Of a stretch of DNA of 64,000 bases, positions 38,922-47,955 are shown piece by piece (the stretch's first letter is position 1; each line of letters starts with the position of its first letter). The notes under the pieces are model-generated. The model had not been told where the DNA came from. It saw only the letters and a program-made list of their open reading frames with translations, and searched no databases. The position numbers were made by a program, and so were the translations under genes. The DNA comes from Thalassospira sp. ER-Se-21-Dark (lineage in GTDB: Bacteria; Pseudomonadota; Alphaproteobacteria; Rhodospirillales; Thalassospiraceae), in NCBI RefSeq assembly GCF_017922435.1, contig NZ_VDEZ01000006.1, forward strand, positions 62,001-126,000, in the 5' to 3' direction.

Positions 38922-40838
38922 ATGTGGCATCGTGACTCAGACCGGTTCAGACTGTTTACCCGACGCGCCCTGATGCTTGGTGCGGGCAAGGGTGTATTGC
39001 TGACTGGTCTTGCCGCGCGCATGTACTACCTGCAGGTCCTTGAAAGCGACCGCTATCAGACGCTGGCCGATGAAAACCGTATTTCGCACCGCCTGCTGCC
39101 GCCACCGCGTGGACTGGTGACCGACCGTTTCGGTGCGCCGCTTGCCGTAAACCGGCAGAACTATCACATAATGATCGTGCGCGAACAGACACCCGATGTC
39201 CGCCGCACGCTTGAAATACTGGACCAGATCATCGAACTTGGCCCCGACACCATCGAGCGCGTCGAACGCGATGCGGCCCGTCGGCGTTCCTTTGTTCCGG
39301 TCACAGTGCGCGACAACCTGACATGGGATGAGGTCGCACGCGTCGGCGTCAATGCACCCGACCTTCCCGGCCTGATCATTGATGCCGGACGATCACGCGA
39401 CTATCCCGAAGGACCGCACCTTGCCCACACGCTGGGTTATGTTGCCGCGGTATCCGAAAAGGAACTGACAGGCGATCCGCTTTTGGAATTGCCGGGCTTT
39501 ACCATTGGCAAAAGCGGCGTTGAAAAGGTTTATGACCTGGCACTGCGTGGCACGGCCGGCACCAGCCAGGTAGAAGTCAACGCACTGGGTCGCGTTATTC
39601 GTGAACTTGAACGCGAGGAAGGTGACAGTGGCAACACGGTTGTCATGACGCTTGATCTTGAATTGCAGCGCTACACCAATCAGCGATTGTCGGATCAGGA
39701 AAGTGCCGCCGCCGTGGTTATGGACATCCATAATGGTGAAGTGCTCGCCCTGTCGTCACATCCGGCATATGACCCGAACGCCTTTACCAATGGCATTTCG
39801 CACAAGCTTTGGAACAGTCTGGTCAACAACCCGTATGCACCGCTTTCCAACAAGGCTGTGAACGGAACCTATGCGCCGGGTTCGACCTTCAAGATGTGCG
39901 TCGCACTTGCCGGACTGGAAGCGGGCATTATTTCGCCCAACCAGAAATTCTTCTGTAACGGGCATCTTGATCTTGGGAATGCACGTTTCCACTGCTGGAA
40001 ACGCGGCGGTCATGGCTGGATGAACATGCATGACTCCATCAAGCATTCCTGTGACGTCTATTATTACGAAATTTCGCAGAAAATCGGGATCGACCGCATT
40101 GCGGCCATGGCAAACAAGCTGGGCCTTGGAGAAGATACCGGCATTGACCTTCCCAACGAACGTAGCGGCCTGATCCCGACCAAGGACTGGAAGGAAATCC
40201 AGCTTGGCAAACGCTGGCAGGGCGGTGAAACACTTATTGCCTCTATCGGGCAGGGATATGTTCTGGCAACGCCGTTGCAACTTTGCACGATGACTGCGCG
40301 TCTGGCCTCGGGCAAGGCGGTGCGCCCGCACCTGACGCGTGACAACGTTACCCCCGAAGGCGTTACCAGCCGCCAGGCGGAAGAATTCCCGGAACTTCAG
40401 GTCAGTCGCGCCAACCTGGCCCGAATTCGTGATGCAATGAACGGTGTGACCAACGAATTGCGCGGCACTGGCCATGGCGCACGGATTGCCATCAAGGGCA
40501 TGGAAATGGCTGGTAAAAGTGGTACCAGTCAGGTTCGCCGCATCACCATGCGCGAACGCCAGACAACCGGGGTGCTCGATAACAATGACTTGCCGTGGAA
40601 ATACCGTGACCACGCCCTGTTTGTCGCCTTTGCGCCGGTCGATAACCCGCGTTACGCCTGCTCTGTGGTCGTTGAACACGGTGGCGGTGGTTCGAGTGTT
40701 GCGGGCCCGATTGTACGTGACCTGCTGCTAAAAGCGCAGGAACTGCAATCTGCGCGTCAGGGTATCTCGGCGGCAGACCAGCCAAATAGTGCAAATCTCC
40801 GGCGCAATCCGGCCCATACCGATCAGGACGAGGGTTAA
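38922..40838 (+). CDS. mrdA: penicillin-binding protein 2 (elongasome transpeptidase)
   Basis: 638 residues. One N-terminal membrane span; the PBP dimer region (LPPPRGLVTDRFGAPLAVN); transpeptidase domain with active site Ser in YAPGSTFKM, SCD (in KHSCDVYYYE) as second motif, and KSGT as third. The residue run GLGEDTGIDLPNERSG is typical of PBP2. It cross-links lateral peptidoglycan together with RodA, whose gene begins three bases after this stop. Confidence 0.97.
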   Translation: MWHRDSDRFRLFTRRALMLGAGKGVLLTGLAARMYYLQVLESDRYQTLADENRISHRLLPPPRGLVTDRFGAPLAVNRQNYHIMIVREQTPDVRRTLEILDQIIELGPDTIERVERDAARRRSFVPVTVRDNLTWDEVARVGVNAPDLPGLIIDAGRSRDYPEGPHLAHTLGYVAAVSEKELTGDPLLELPGFTIGKSGVEKVYDLALRGTAGTSQVEVNALGRVIRELEREEGDSGNTVVMTLDLELQRYTNQRLSDQESAAAVVMDIHNGEVLALSSHPAYDPNAFTNGISHKLWNSLVNNPYAPLSNKAVNGTYAPGSTFKMCVALAGLEAGIISPNQKFFCNGHLDLGNARFHCWKRGGHGWMNMHDSIKHSCDVYYYEISQKIGIDRIAAMANKLGLGEDTGIDLPNERSGLIPTKDWKEIQLGKRWQGGETLIASIGQGYVLATPLQLCTMTARLASGKAVRPHLTRDNVTPEGVTSRQAEEFPELQVSRANLARIRDAMNGVTNELRGTGHGARIAIKGMEMAGKSGTSQVRRITMRERQTTGVLDNNDLPWKYRDHALFVAFAPVDNPRYACSVVVEHGGGGSSVAGPIVRDLLLKAQELQSARQGISAADQPNSANLRRNPAHTDQDEG

Positions 40839-40841
40839 GCC

Positions 40842-42005
40842 ATGGCAGGAAGCAGATTTCGCATTGGTGAAGACCCGGATTATGTGCCGATTGGCCGCCG
40901 GCTATTGTTGCTGAACTGGACGCTTGTTCTTTTGATCGCAGCCCTATCTGGCATCGGCTTTGCCATGCTCTATTCCGCGGCCAACGGATCACTGCAACCC
41001 TGGGCCGAACGCCAGATGATGCGTTTTGCGGTGGGTGCGGCACTGATGATCATCATCGCAGTAACCGATATACGTGTCTGGCTGAAGCTTGCCTATTTCT
41101 CGTATTTTGTTGCGCTGATTTTACTGGTAGCGGTCGAAATCAAGGGCGATATCGGCATGGGTGCACAGCGCTGGATCAATCTGGGTTTCTTCCAGTTGCA
41201 GCCGTCTGAACTGATGAAAATCTCTTTGGTTCTGGCACTTGCACGGTATTTCCATGGTTTGACGACCGAGGATGTCGGTCGTATCCCGCTTTTGATTCCG
41301 CCGATCTTGATGGTTCTTGCGCCCTCTGCCCTCGTATTACGCCAACCTGACCTTGGCACCACGTTGCTTCTGATTGCCGGGGGTGGTGTGATTTTCTGGC
41401 TGGCTGGGGTGCGCATCTGGAAGTTCGCGCTTGTTCTCGGCACGGCACTTGCGGCCATTCCGATTGGCTGGCAGTTCTTGCGCGAATATCAGAAGAACCG
41501 CGTTCTGACCTTCCTGAACCCGGAAAATGATCCGCTTGGTGCGGGCTATCACATTACGCAATCAAAGATCGCGCTTGGGTCTGGCGGGCTGTTTGGCAAA
41601 GGGTTCATGTTGGGTTCACAAAGCCATCTGAACTTCCTGCCGGAAAAACAGACCGACTTTATCTTCACCATGCTGGGCGAAGAATTCGGCTTGGTCGGTG
41701 GCATGGCGTTGCTGGGCCTTTATGCGCTGGTGATCACCTATGGCTATGTCATCGCACTGCGCTGCCAGAACCAGTTTGGGCGCCTTGTTGCAATCGGTGT
41801 GACCTCAACCTTCTTCCTTTACGTCTTTATCAACATCGCCATGGTGATGGGGCTGATTCCGGTGGTTGGCGTCCCGTTGCCACTTGTGTCCTATGGCGGC
41901 ACGGTGATGATGACCATTTTGGTCAGCTTCGGCCTTTTGATGAGTGTATCAATCCACCGCGACATCCGGATTTCCCGGCAGGGCAATGACGACGGCCGGA
42001 ATTAA
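40842..42005 (+). CDS. rodA: peptidoglycan glycosyltransferase RodA
   Basis: 387 residues, about ten membrane spans, SEDS family: QPSELMKISLVLALARYFH, RQPDLGTTLLLIAGGG (catalytic Asp region), GSGGLFGKGFMLGSQSHLNFLPE and GVPLPLVSYGGTVMM. It polymerises lipid II along the cell side. Last gene of the elongasome operon. Confidence 0.97.
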   Translation: MAGSRFRIGEDPDYVPIGRRLLLLNWTLVLLIAALSGIGFAMLYSAANGSLQPWAERQMMRFAVGAALMIIIAVTDIRVWLKLAYFSYFVALILLVAVEIKGDIGMGAQRWINLGFFQLQPSELMKISLVLALARYFHGLTTEDVGRIPLLIPPILMVLAPSALVLRQPDLGTTLLLIAGGGVIFWLAGVRIWKFALVLGTALAAIPIGWQFLREYQKNRVLTFLNPENDPLGAGYHITQSKIALGSGGLFGKGFMLGSQSHLNFLPEKQTDFIFTMLGEEFGLVGGMALLGLYALVITYGYVIALRCQNQFGRLVAIGVTSTFFLYVFINIAMVMGLIPVVGVPLPLVSYGGTVMMTILVSFGLLMSVSIHRDIRISRQGNDDGRN

Positions 42006-42061
42006 AGACACGCATTCCTGACGCACATGCATCCGGCGTCGCACCGGAACTATCCGATCAA

Positions 42062-43528
42062 TCAAATGTCAGACGGCAGCTGATCTTTGAATTCCAAAAG
42101 TGTGCTGAAGTCAGCCAGCTTGCATCGATTACGCCCGGTTGCCTTGGCATCATAAAGTGCGTGATCCGCCAATGAGTACAATATCCCCGGAATATCGGTG
42201 TTTTCCGAGTTCCTCAGAACATCAAATTGCGCGGCAACGTCCGGATCAAACTCAGCCATACCCTTTGCAGACGGCAAGCCCGACACCCCAAAGCTTGAGG
42301 TAAAGGAAAGTTTGCTAGCGCCATAGTCGACACTGTTCTGCTCCAGGCCCTTGCGCAAACGTTCGGCTAGGATCATCGCACCCTGCAATTCCTCACCCGG
42401 CAGCAACACAGCGAACTCTTCACCGCCCATACGCGCCGGAATATCAATGGAGCGCAGTGTTGTTCTAAGTGTGTCTGCCAAGGCAACCAGAACCGCGTCA
42501 CCAGCCTGATGGCCATAGGTATCGTTCAGCGCCTTGAAACGGTCGATATCAAGAAGAATGAAGGATACAGGCGTGCCCCTGCGCCGCCAGACGGCAACAG
42601 CGTCTTCCAACCTGCCGAGAAAGGCACGACGGTTAGGCAACCCGGTCAGTGGATCCGTTGACGCGAGCACTTCAAGCTTTTGCATTGCGGAATTGAGTTC
42701 TTCTGTACGCAGCGCAACACGTTCTTCCAAAGTGATGTTCGCATTCTGCAGTTCATCGCGCGCTCTGCGCAGTTCCCCGATTTGCTTGCGGATCATTCCG
42801 AAAAGCCCGACCGTCACCGAACCAAGCAACTGAACCTCGTCGTCATGACGATGCTCCGGCGGCATCTGAAGCGGGCGACTATCGTCTGTTGGGTCCGCAT
42901 TAACGATATAGTTTCCAAGCCGGATCACGGGTCGTGAGAAAACGAAGTAGCTCATTGCCGCAAAACAAAGGGCCATCACAGCCGCCAGAACCATGGTCGC
43001 AAGGAACGACCACGAAAGACGCGTCATGTAGGCGTCCACATAGACCTGTGGATTAAGCTCAATCACCATCTCGCCAATGGTGGTGACAGGTTTTCGTTCG
43101 GGGTCGCGCACCGGAACAGTGATTGTTTGTAGTCCGCCAAACATCTTCTCGGCCCAGCGCGAGACTGGTATTTCGCCTGCGGGTCGTTTTAGCTCAAAAA
43201 AGATACCGTCATCGGCGTTGGTAAGAATAACGCGCGCAATGGAACGATTGTTGAGCATCCCGCGCACCATAATATCGGCCAGTTCGCGGTCGCGCTTGAT
43301 CATGACTTCAGTCGCGACAGGCGCACTGGAGGAAAAGATACGCTGGTTGCTCTGCTGATAGACACCTTCGAGCCAGAGATAATCCTGATATCCGCGAATG
43401 GCGACGATGATGAGGCCAAGAGCAACTGCCAGGAAAAGAGAGTACTTTAACTGACGAGCCGCAATTGTGCTGCCCAATCGCATCCCGGCAAGATCATCAA
43501 AATGCTTTTCGTCTGATTCTCGTGCCAA
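42062..43528 (-). CDS. membrane diguanylate cyclase with periplasmic sensor
   Basis: 488 residues. First membrane span about 28-46, a periplasmic domain of about 120 residues, second span about 170-195, a HAMP-like linker and coiled coil (RRARDELQNANITLEERVALRTEELNSAMQKLEVL), then GGDEF with DPLTGLPNRRAFLG, DIDRFKALNDTYGHQAGD and RMGGEEF. The region before GGEEF has RSID..ARMGGEEF, so an RxxD-like inhibition site is kept. It begins 47 bp after a periplasmic binding protein gene on the same strand, likely its ligand-carrying partner. Confidence 0.9.
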   Translation of the reverse strand: MARESDEKHFDDLAGMRLGSTIAARQLKYSLFLAVALGLIIVAIRGYQDYLWLEGVYQQSNQRIFSSSAPVATEVMIKRDRELADIMVRGMLNNRSIARVILTNADDGIFFELKRPAGEIPVSRWAEKMFGGLQTITVPVRDPERKPVTTIGEMVIELNPQVYVDAYMTRLSWSFLATMVLAAVMALCFAAMSYFVFSRPVIRLGNYIVNADPTDDSRPLQMPPEHRHDDEVQLLGSVTVGLFGMIRKQIGELRRARDELQNANITLEERVALRTEELNSAMQKLEVLASTDPLTGLPNRRAFLGRLEDAVAVWRRRGTPVSFILLDIDRFKALNDTYGHQAGDAVLVALADTLRTTLRSIDIPARMGGEEFAVLLPGEELQGAMILAERLRKGLEQNSVDYGASKLSFTSSFGVSGLPSAKGMAEFDPDVAAQFDVLRNSENTDIPGILYSLADHALYDAKATGRNRCKLADFSTLLEFKDQLPSDI

Positions 43529-43575
43529 GCGTCTCGACCTTGTCTTTCTAAAGAGTTACCGGATGATGGCTTTTG

Positions 43576-44769
43576 CTATTCACGCAGGCCATCGCCGGGA
43601 TGTAACACAAAGTTATACTCTGTGCCGAATGGGGAATTGGCAATACTAAAATCCTTAAAATCCAAGCTGTTCCAATCCCTGCTGCCCAGGACATCGACAA
43701 AGTGAGATATGTTTTCGCGTGTGATCGCCTCCATCCTGAAAGAGATTTCGGGATGATGGGAAAGAAATTCAACGCCATGTATGTAATCATGAAGCAATAC
43801 CATGACCCATGCGCCAGCAAAGAAGTGCCCCCCGTGGGTCATGGTCATCTTGCCGTCTGCGACGTTGCGCAATCCCGCAGGTGACCAGTTCAACCCGCCG
43901 ACAAAGACATCTTTCCCGGGTTTCCGCCCTGCTTTCTCCAGAGCCGCAATTGCACCCAGCGCAATATCATCATTGGCAGCCCAGACCGCATCGACGCACC
44001 CGCCCCGTCTAAGCCAGTTTTCTGTCTGACGGTATGCTTCGTCATATGACCAGTTTGCGACCAGACGACGCTGTTCGCGAAGAAGCGGAAAACGACTAAG
44101 CGCATGGTCAAGTCCCTGCAGTCGCTGAAGCGAGGCTGGCGTCTTGCTGTCCCCGGCGATGGATAACAGGCATAGCGGCACTGGTTGCCGATTTTCAGCT
44201 TGAAGACGTGCATTATCGATCAGGGACTTGGCGATGTCATAACCGGCACGCTCGTTATCCGGCGTCAGGGAGAATATCCAGTGATCAAAGTCCCTGCCCG
44301 GATAGCCATATGCGTTCTTCTGCTCTTTTGTCAGGTCATTGAGCAACATGATGACCGGGATGCCGCGTTCTTCTGCTTCCAGAACGATGCGCGTTCCCTG
44401 CTGATGTTCGTTAACGGCAATGATGTAATCAGGCGCGGGTTCAAGGGCAAAAACCTTCTGCGCACTTTCGATCATCATCTTGCTGTCGCGGTTGCTGTCG
44501 AAAACGATCAGTTCATAGCCAAACTGATCTGAAGCCGCCTGCATGGTGTCGCGCACATCCTTCCAGAAACCGCGATCACCATAGCCTGGATTGATAAAGG
44601 CGACGCGCGTTGGAACGTCAGTGGCGTCATGCTCCGTCGCTTGTGTGGTTGCCAGCGGCAAGCACCAAAGCACAAGCACGAAAAGCAAAACCACCGCGTA
44701 AGACTTCAAACCAATTTTCTGTTCTTGCTCTTTTTGCTGCGGGCTACAGCGTCGGACTAAACAACCCAC
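43576..44769 (-). CDS. LuxP-like periplasmic sugar-type binding protein
   Basis: 397 residues with an N-terminal membrane/signal segment (SYAVVLLFVLVLWCLPLATTQA). Peripla_BP_4-type fold: VAFINPGYGDRGFWKDVRDTM, FDSNRDSKMMIESAQKVFA, AVWAANDDIALGAIAALEKAG. No permease or ATPase follows; instead a membrane diguanylate cyclase does. This suggests a receptor role like LuxP or the co-receptors of chemosensors. The ligand is unknown; a sugar or AI-2-like compound would suit the fold. Confidence 0.85.
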   Translation of the reverse strand: MGCLVRRCSPQQKEQEQKIGLKSYAVVLLFVLVLWCLPLATTQATEHDATDVPTRVAFINPGYGDRGFWKDVRDTMQAASDQFGYELIVFDSNRDSKMMIESAQKVFALEPAPDYIIAVNEHQQGTRIVLEAEERGIPVIMLLNDLTKEQKNAYGYPGRDFDHWIFSLTPDNERAGYDIAKSLIDNARLQAENRQPVPLCLLSIAGDSKTPASLQRLQGLDHALSRFPLLREQRRLVANWSYDEAYRQTENWLRRGGCVDAVWAANDDIALGAIAALEKAGRKPGKDVFVGGLNWSPAGLRNVADGKMTMTHGGHFFAGAWVMVLLHDYIHGVEFLSHHPEISFRMEAITRENISHFVDVLGSRDWNSLDFKDFSIANSPFGTEYNFVLHPGDGLRE

Positions 44770-44969
44770 TTAGGCATACCTCGATTTACAATACATCGCT
44801 TAAAACCGGCAAAGCGTGCATGCTCGCGCCACGCCACAGTTGCAAACGGTGGCGAAAGCAACAGGCGGCCTCCACCCCGACCGGCTAGTTATAATATACG
44901 ATGGTATACAAACTTGGTATCAGGATGGGAACCGGTTCTTTGCAAAATCGAGGTAAAATAAACGCAATA

Positions 44970-45170
44970 TCAGCCGCCGGTTGATTGCGTACGCTTCAAC
45001 GCTTCGACCAATTCCTTGTTCGACATGTTTGCCCGGTTCTGTATGCCTTTCTGCGCGGCCAAATGATAAAGATCATCCCGACGCCACTTGTCGTAACTTG
45101 GCGCGCCGTGAAGACGCTGTGCAGAAGTTTCCTGATCTGTTTGCCCAGAAATTTTATTAAAGCTCGCCAC
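44970..45170 (-). CDS. small Rho-N/SAP-like protein
   Basis: 66 residues when begun at the GTG at 45170, which has GGAGG five bases upstream; the ATG at 45182 has no ribosome site. The part WRRDDLYHLAAQKGIQNRANMSNKELVEALK has the layout of Rho N-terminal-like helix-extended-loop-helix domains (LxxLAxxxGIxxRxxMxKxELIxAL), found in small nucleic-acid-binding proteins. Function unknown. Confidence 0.6.
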   Translation of the reverse strand: MASFNKISGQTDQETSAQRLHGAPSYDKWRRDDLYHLAAQKGIQNRANMSNKELVEALKRTQSTGG

Positions 45171-45340
45171 TGTTGCCTCCATGTTGGGACGGTCACAAGC
45201 AGTCTTGGCACTGTATACAGTGCTGGTGGATGAAAATCCGTTCTAGATTTCATGTAGGGGTAATTGCCTGATTTTCTATTCCCCGGAACGCATTTTTCAT
45301 CGCCAAGCGTCGTAACAAGCTGAGTAATCTTGCAAAAATA

Positions 45341-45372
45341 TTGAAAAAGGCAGATCCAATTGATCTGCCTTT
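45341..45372 (-). terminator. terminator of the Hpt gene
   Basis: AAAGGCAGATC (45346-45356) with GATCTGCCTTT (45362-45372); minus strand continues TTCAATATTTTTGC. Confidence 0.85.
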
Positions 45373-45407
45373 GGGGTTACTCACACCACTGAAGCAACAG
45401 ATAACAG

Positions 45408-45749
45408 CTATGGCGTGGCAAGGAACGCACGCATGGCGTCAACTGTTCGCTGTTTTATCTCGTCGAGTTCCTTGATCTTGTCATCAAACGCGGGATCGAA
45501 ATCACCTTCGAAACGCTCAAACGCCAATGCGGCTTCTGCAAGTTCGGGCGCCGCCATGTTTCTGGCCATCCCCTTGATGGCGTGTCCAGACCGCTTTAGA
45601 CCATCAAGGTCCTTTGTCGCCGCAGCTTCGATTAGGCGGGCGCGCTCCTCGTCGTAGGAGGCCGGGAGCAAATTCACCAGCAGCAATACCTGATCCTTGC
45701 CAAGGGCCTGGCACAACTCTTCAAAACGGGCGTTATCAATCAATTCCAT
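45408..45749 (-). CDS. stand-alone histidine phosphotransfer (Hpt) protein
   Basis: 113 residues from the ATG at 45749 (AAAAGG upstream). Four-helix Hpt fold with phospho-acceptor His in SGHAIKGMARNM. It passes phosphoryl groups between a hybrid kinase and a response regulator. Size and make-up match LuxU-type carriers. No hybrid kinase is nearby; a sigma-54 response regulator (2.2 kb to the right, same strand) and the REC domain of the PP2C protein are possible partners. Confidence 0.88.
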   Translation of the reverse strand: MELIDNARFEELCQALGKDQVLLLVNLLPASYDEERARLIEAAATKDLDGLKRSGHAIKGMARNMAAPELAEAALAFERFEGDFDPAFDDKIKELDEIKQRTVDAMRAFLATP

Positions 45750-45837
45750 CAACCAACCTTTTCTGTGCAGCCCATGGCAGTATCACGTCTGGCACAACAC
45801 CACTCAACCCGTACCAATGTCGGGGGCATTCCGGCTT

Positions 45838-46731
45838 TTACTGCATATGGTTAATCGTAGCACAGGCGTCCACAACGTCATTTGCCCATTTCAGGGTTTC
45901 GGCATCCATTGATTGCATATGACGGTATTTTTCAAACTGCTTGGCAATCAAGGCCAGACGCTCCAAAAACACCGGTGGATGATCAAGTCCCAACAATTGA
46001 TCGGCAAGCGGATCAAAGGCGGCATTCTGAAATTCAAGTGACAGGCTGATCCTCGGTTCGCTGGCATACGGGCTTGCCCTTCCCCCCCAATGATAAAGAT
46101 CCTGTCGCCAGCCCATCACCGCACCAGGCTCGGCCGGAAGGGCGCGAAGGTCTTGAAGGTGAACCTCCCCCGGTTCTGAAACCGGTGTCGGGTAACCTTT
46201 TTCGAAATTTCGGGGCAAAACATGCATACAGCCATTTTCAGGCGTGGCATTGCTTAGCGGCACCCAAAGAGAAAGGCTGATCAACATCTCATCGCCAATC
46301 GTACTTTCCCCCTGATAATCGCGATGCGGTGGCCAACCACTTCCATCGGCATCGGGATCGACATGCCACGCCCAGAAGTGCGGCAAAAGCGCAATCCGAT
46401 CACCCAGAAAATGGGTCAGAAGCGGGCGTAACCGACGAAACACATCCCAAGCTTCATCGTAAAGATATATCAGCGCGGGTGACAGGCCGTTGGCAACAAG
46501 CACTTCAATCCCGACACGAAGTTTTTCAAGTTCGCCCGCCGGCAAAACATCGTGGACCAGGAAATATCCCTCATCCCAAAACCGTTCAGAAAGCGCGCCC
46601 CCGTCAAAACCACCTTTATCGGCACCAATTTCCGCAACATCGGTGCTTGGACTTACACCGTTGGAAATCGACAGTTGCGGGTTAAGCTTCTGCCATACCT
46701 GAATGTTGGTGGCATTTTGGGCTGTGATCAT
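45838..46731 (-). CDS. phytanoyl-CoA dioxygenase (PhyH)-like protein
   Basis: 297 residues from the ATG at 46731 (a TTG at 46809 is the other option). Fe(II)/2-oxoglutarate oxygenase fold: HRD in WPPHRDYQGE for two iron ligands, YHWGGRAS for the third, and RISLSLEF for the co-substrate Arg. DEGYFLVHDVLPAGELEKLR is the usual N-terminal helix. The substrate is unknown. It diverges from a CobC-like aminotransferase with about 70 bp between the starts. Confidence 0.8.
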   Translation of the reverse strand: MITAQNATNIQVWQKLNPQLSISNGVSPSTDVAEIGADKGGFDGGALSERFWDEGYFLVHDVLPAGELEKLRVGIEVLVANGLSPALIYLYDEAWDVFRRLRPLLTHFLGDRIALLPHFWAWHVDPDADGSGWPPHRDYQGESTIGDEMLISLSLWVPLSNATPENGCMHVLPRNFEKGYPTPVSEPGEVHLQDLRALPAEPGAVMGWRQDLYHWGGRASPYASEPRISLSLEFQNAAFDPLADQLLGLDHPPVFLERLALIAKQFEKYRHMQSMDAETLKWANDVVDACATINHMQ

Positions 46732-46803
46732 GGGAAAATGTCCGGTATTGAGGATGGCCGGACGATACGCAGCACTTTGCCCAATGGCAAGCGCGGAAAC
46801 TTG

Positions 46804-47949
46804 ATGCAAACCACAGACAGTTCACTTTCGATCAGGCCTGGCCCCATCATGACAAACAGCCATATCACGCCAAAACAACAACCGCCGATCAATCACGGTG
46901 GCGCAGTTGATTGGGCGGCAAGCAGATATGGCATTCCAACAAGCGACTGGTTGGATTTATCGACGGGTATCAATCCAATAGCCTACCCGGTTCCGAATAT
47001 TGAAAACGCCCACTGGCAACGCCTGCCTCTCACCTCGGAGCTTGATGACCTGAAAGCGGCGGCCAAACAGTATTACAACCTGCCGACGACAGATCATCTC
47101 GTTTGCGCCCCGGGCACACAGGCCCTGATCCAGATGATCCCGTTCTGGCTAAAAGACCGGATGGCTGATCAGGCGACCAACAACGTCCATGTCATGGGCC
47201 CGACATACGGTGAACATGAACGGTGCTGGAGACGTGCCGGATACCACTGCCAAACCAACCAAACCAATCCGGCTGACAGGATTGCCAAGGCGACGGATAT
47301 TCTAAGCACTGCCGAAACGGGAACCGTCGTTATCTTGGTCAATCCCAACAACCCGGACGGGGCCATGTTTGCCCCTGACGATATCTTCAGGCTGGGCAAA
47401 CTTGCAGATGTGCGCAGTTGCTGGCTTTTGGTCGATGAGGCCTTTATGGATTGCCAACCGGACCAATCGGTTTGTTCGCGCATTGATCAGTTGCAAAACA
47501 CCATTGTGTTGCGTTCATTTGGCAAGTTTTTCGGTCTTGCCGGGGCGCGACTTGGCTGTGCCGTCATGGGTCTTAACCTAGCAACTGATCTTGAAAACCG
47601 CGTTGGCCCGTGGGCCATTCCCGGTCCGACCATGGTCGTTGGCACGCAGGCTTTTTCCGATACGCAATGGCACCAGCGAAGCCGAACACGTCTGACGGCA
47701 GACGCAGCGCGGCTTGATGATCTCATCACCAAGAACAGCAGACTGGCTCTATCTGGTGGCACTGATCTTTTCCGCTACTACGATGGCGAGGATTGCGTTG
47801 CCTTGGCAGATCACCTCGGACACCGGGGTATTTTGGTTCGGCTATTTGATCATGATGCAAACAAGGTTCGGTTTGGCCTGCCCGGAACCGATGCAGACTG
47901 GAAACGCCTTGAAGACGCGATGGCAGATTGGCACAGCGCAGACCGCTAA
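46804..47949 (+). CDS. threonine-phosphate decarboxylase-like PLP enzyme (CobC/CobD type)
   Basis: 381 residues from the ATG at 46804 (ATG at 46849 also possible). Class I/II aminotransferase fold: NHGGAVDWAASRYGIPTSDWLDLSTGINP at the N-terminus is diagnostic of the cobalamin enzyme that makes (R)-1-aminopropan-2-ol phosphate; PLP Lys in LRSFGKFFGLAGARLG; ILVNPNNPDG motif. No other cobalamin gene is in the window. It may serve B12 synthesis from a distance or a related decarboxylation. Confidence 0.82.
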   Translation: MQTTDSSLSIRPGPIMTNSHITPKQQPPINHGGAVDWAASRYGIPTSDWLDLSTGINPIAYPVPNIENAHWQRLPLTSELDDLKAAAKQYYNLPTTDHLVCAPGTQALIQMIPFWLKDRMADQATNNVHVMGPTYGEHERCWRRAGYHCQTNQTNPADRIAKATDILSTAETGTVVILVNPNNPDGAMFAPDDIFRLGKLADVRSCWLLVDEAFMDCQPDQSVCSRIDQLQNTIVLRSFGKFFGLAGARLGCAVMGLNLATDLENRVGPWAIPGPTMVVGTQAFSDTQWHQRSRTRLTADAARLDDLITKNSRLALSGGTDLFRYYDGEDCVALADHLGHRGILVRLFDHDANKVRFGLPGTDADWKRLEDAMADWHSADR

Positions 47950-47955
47950 ATTGAC

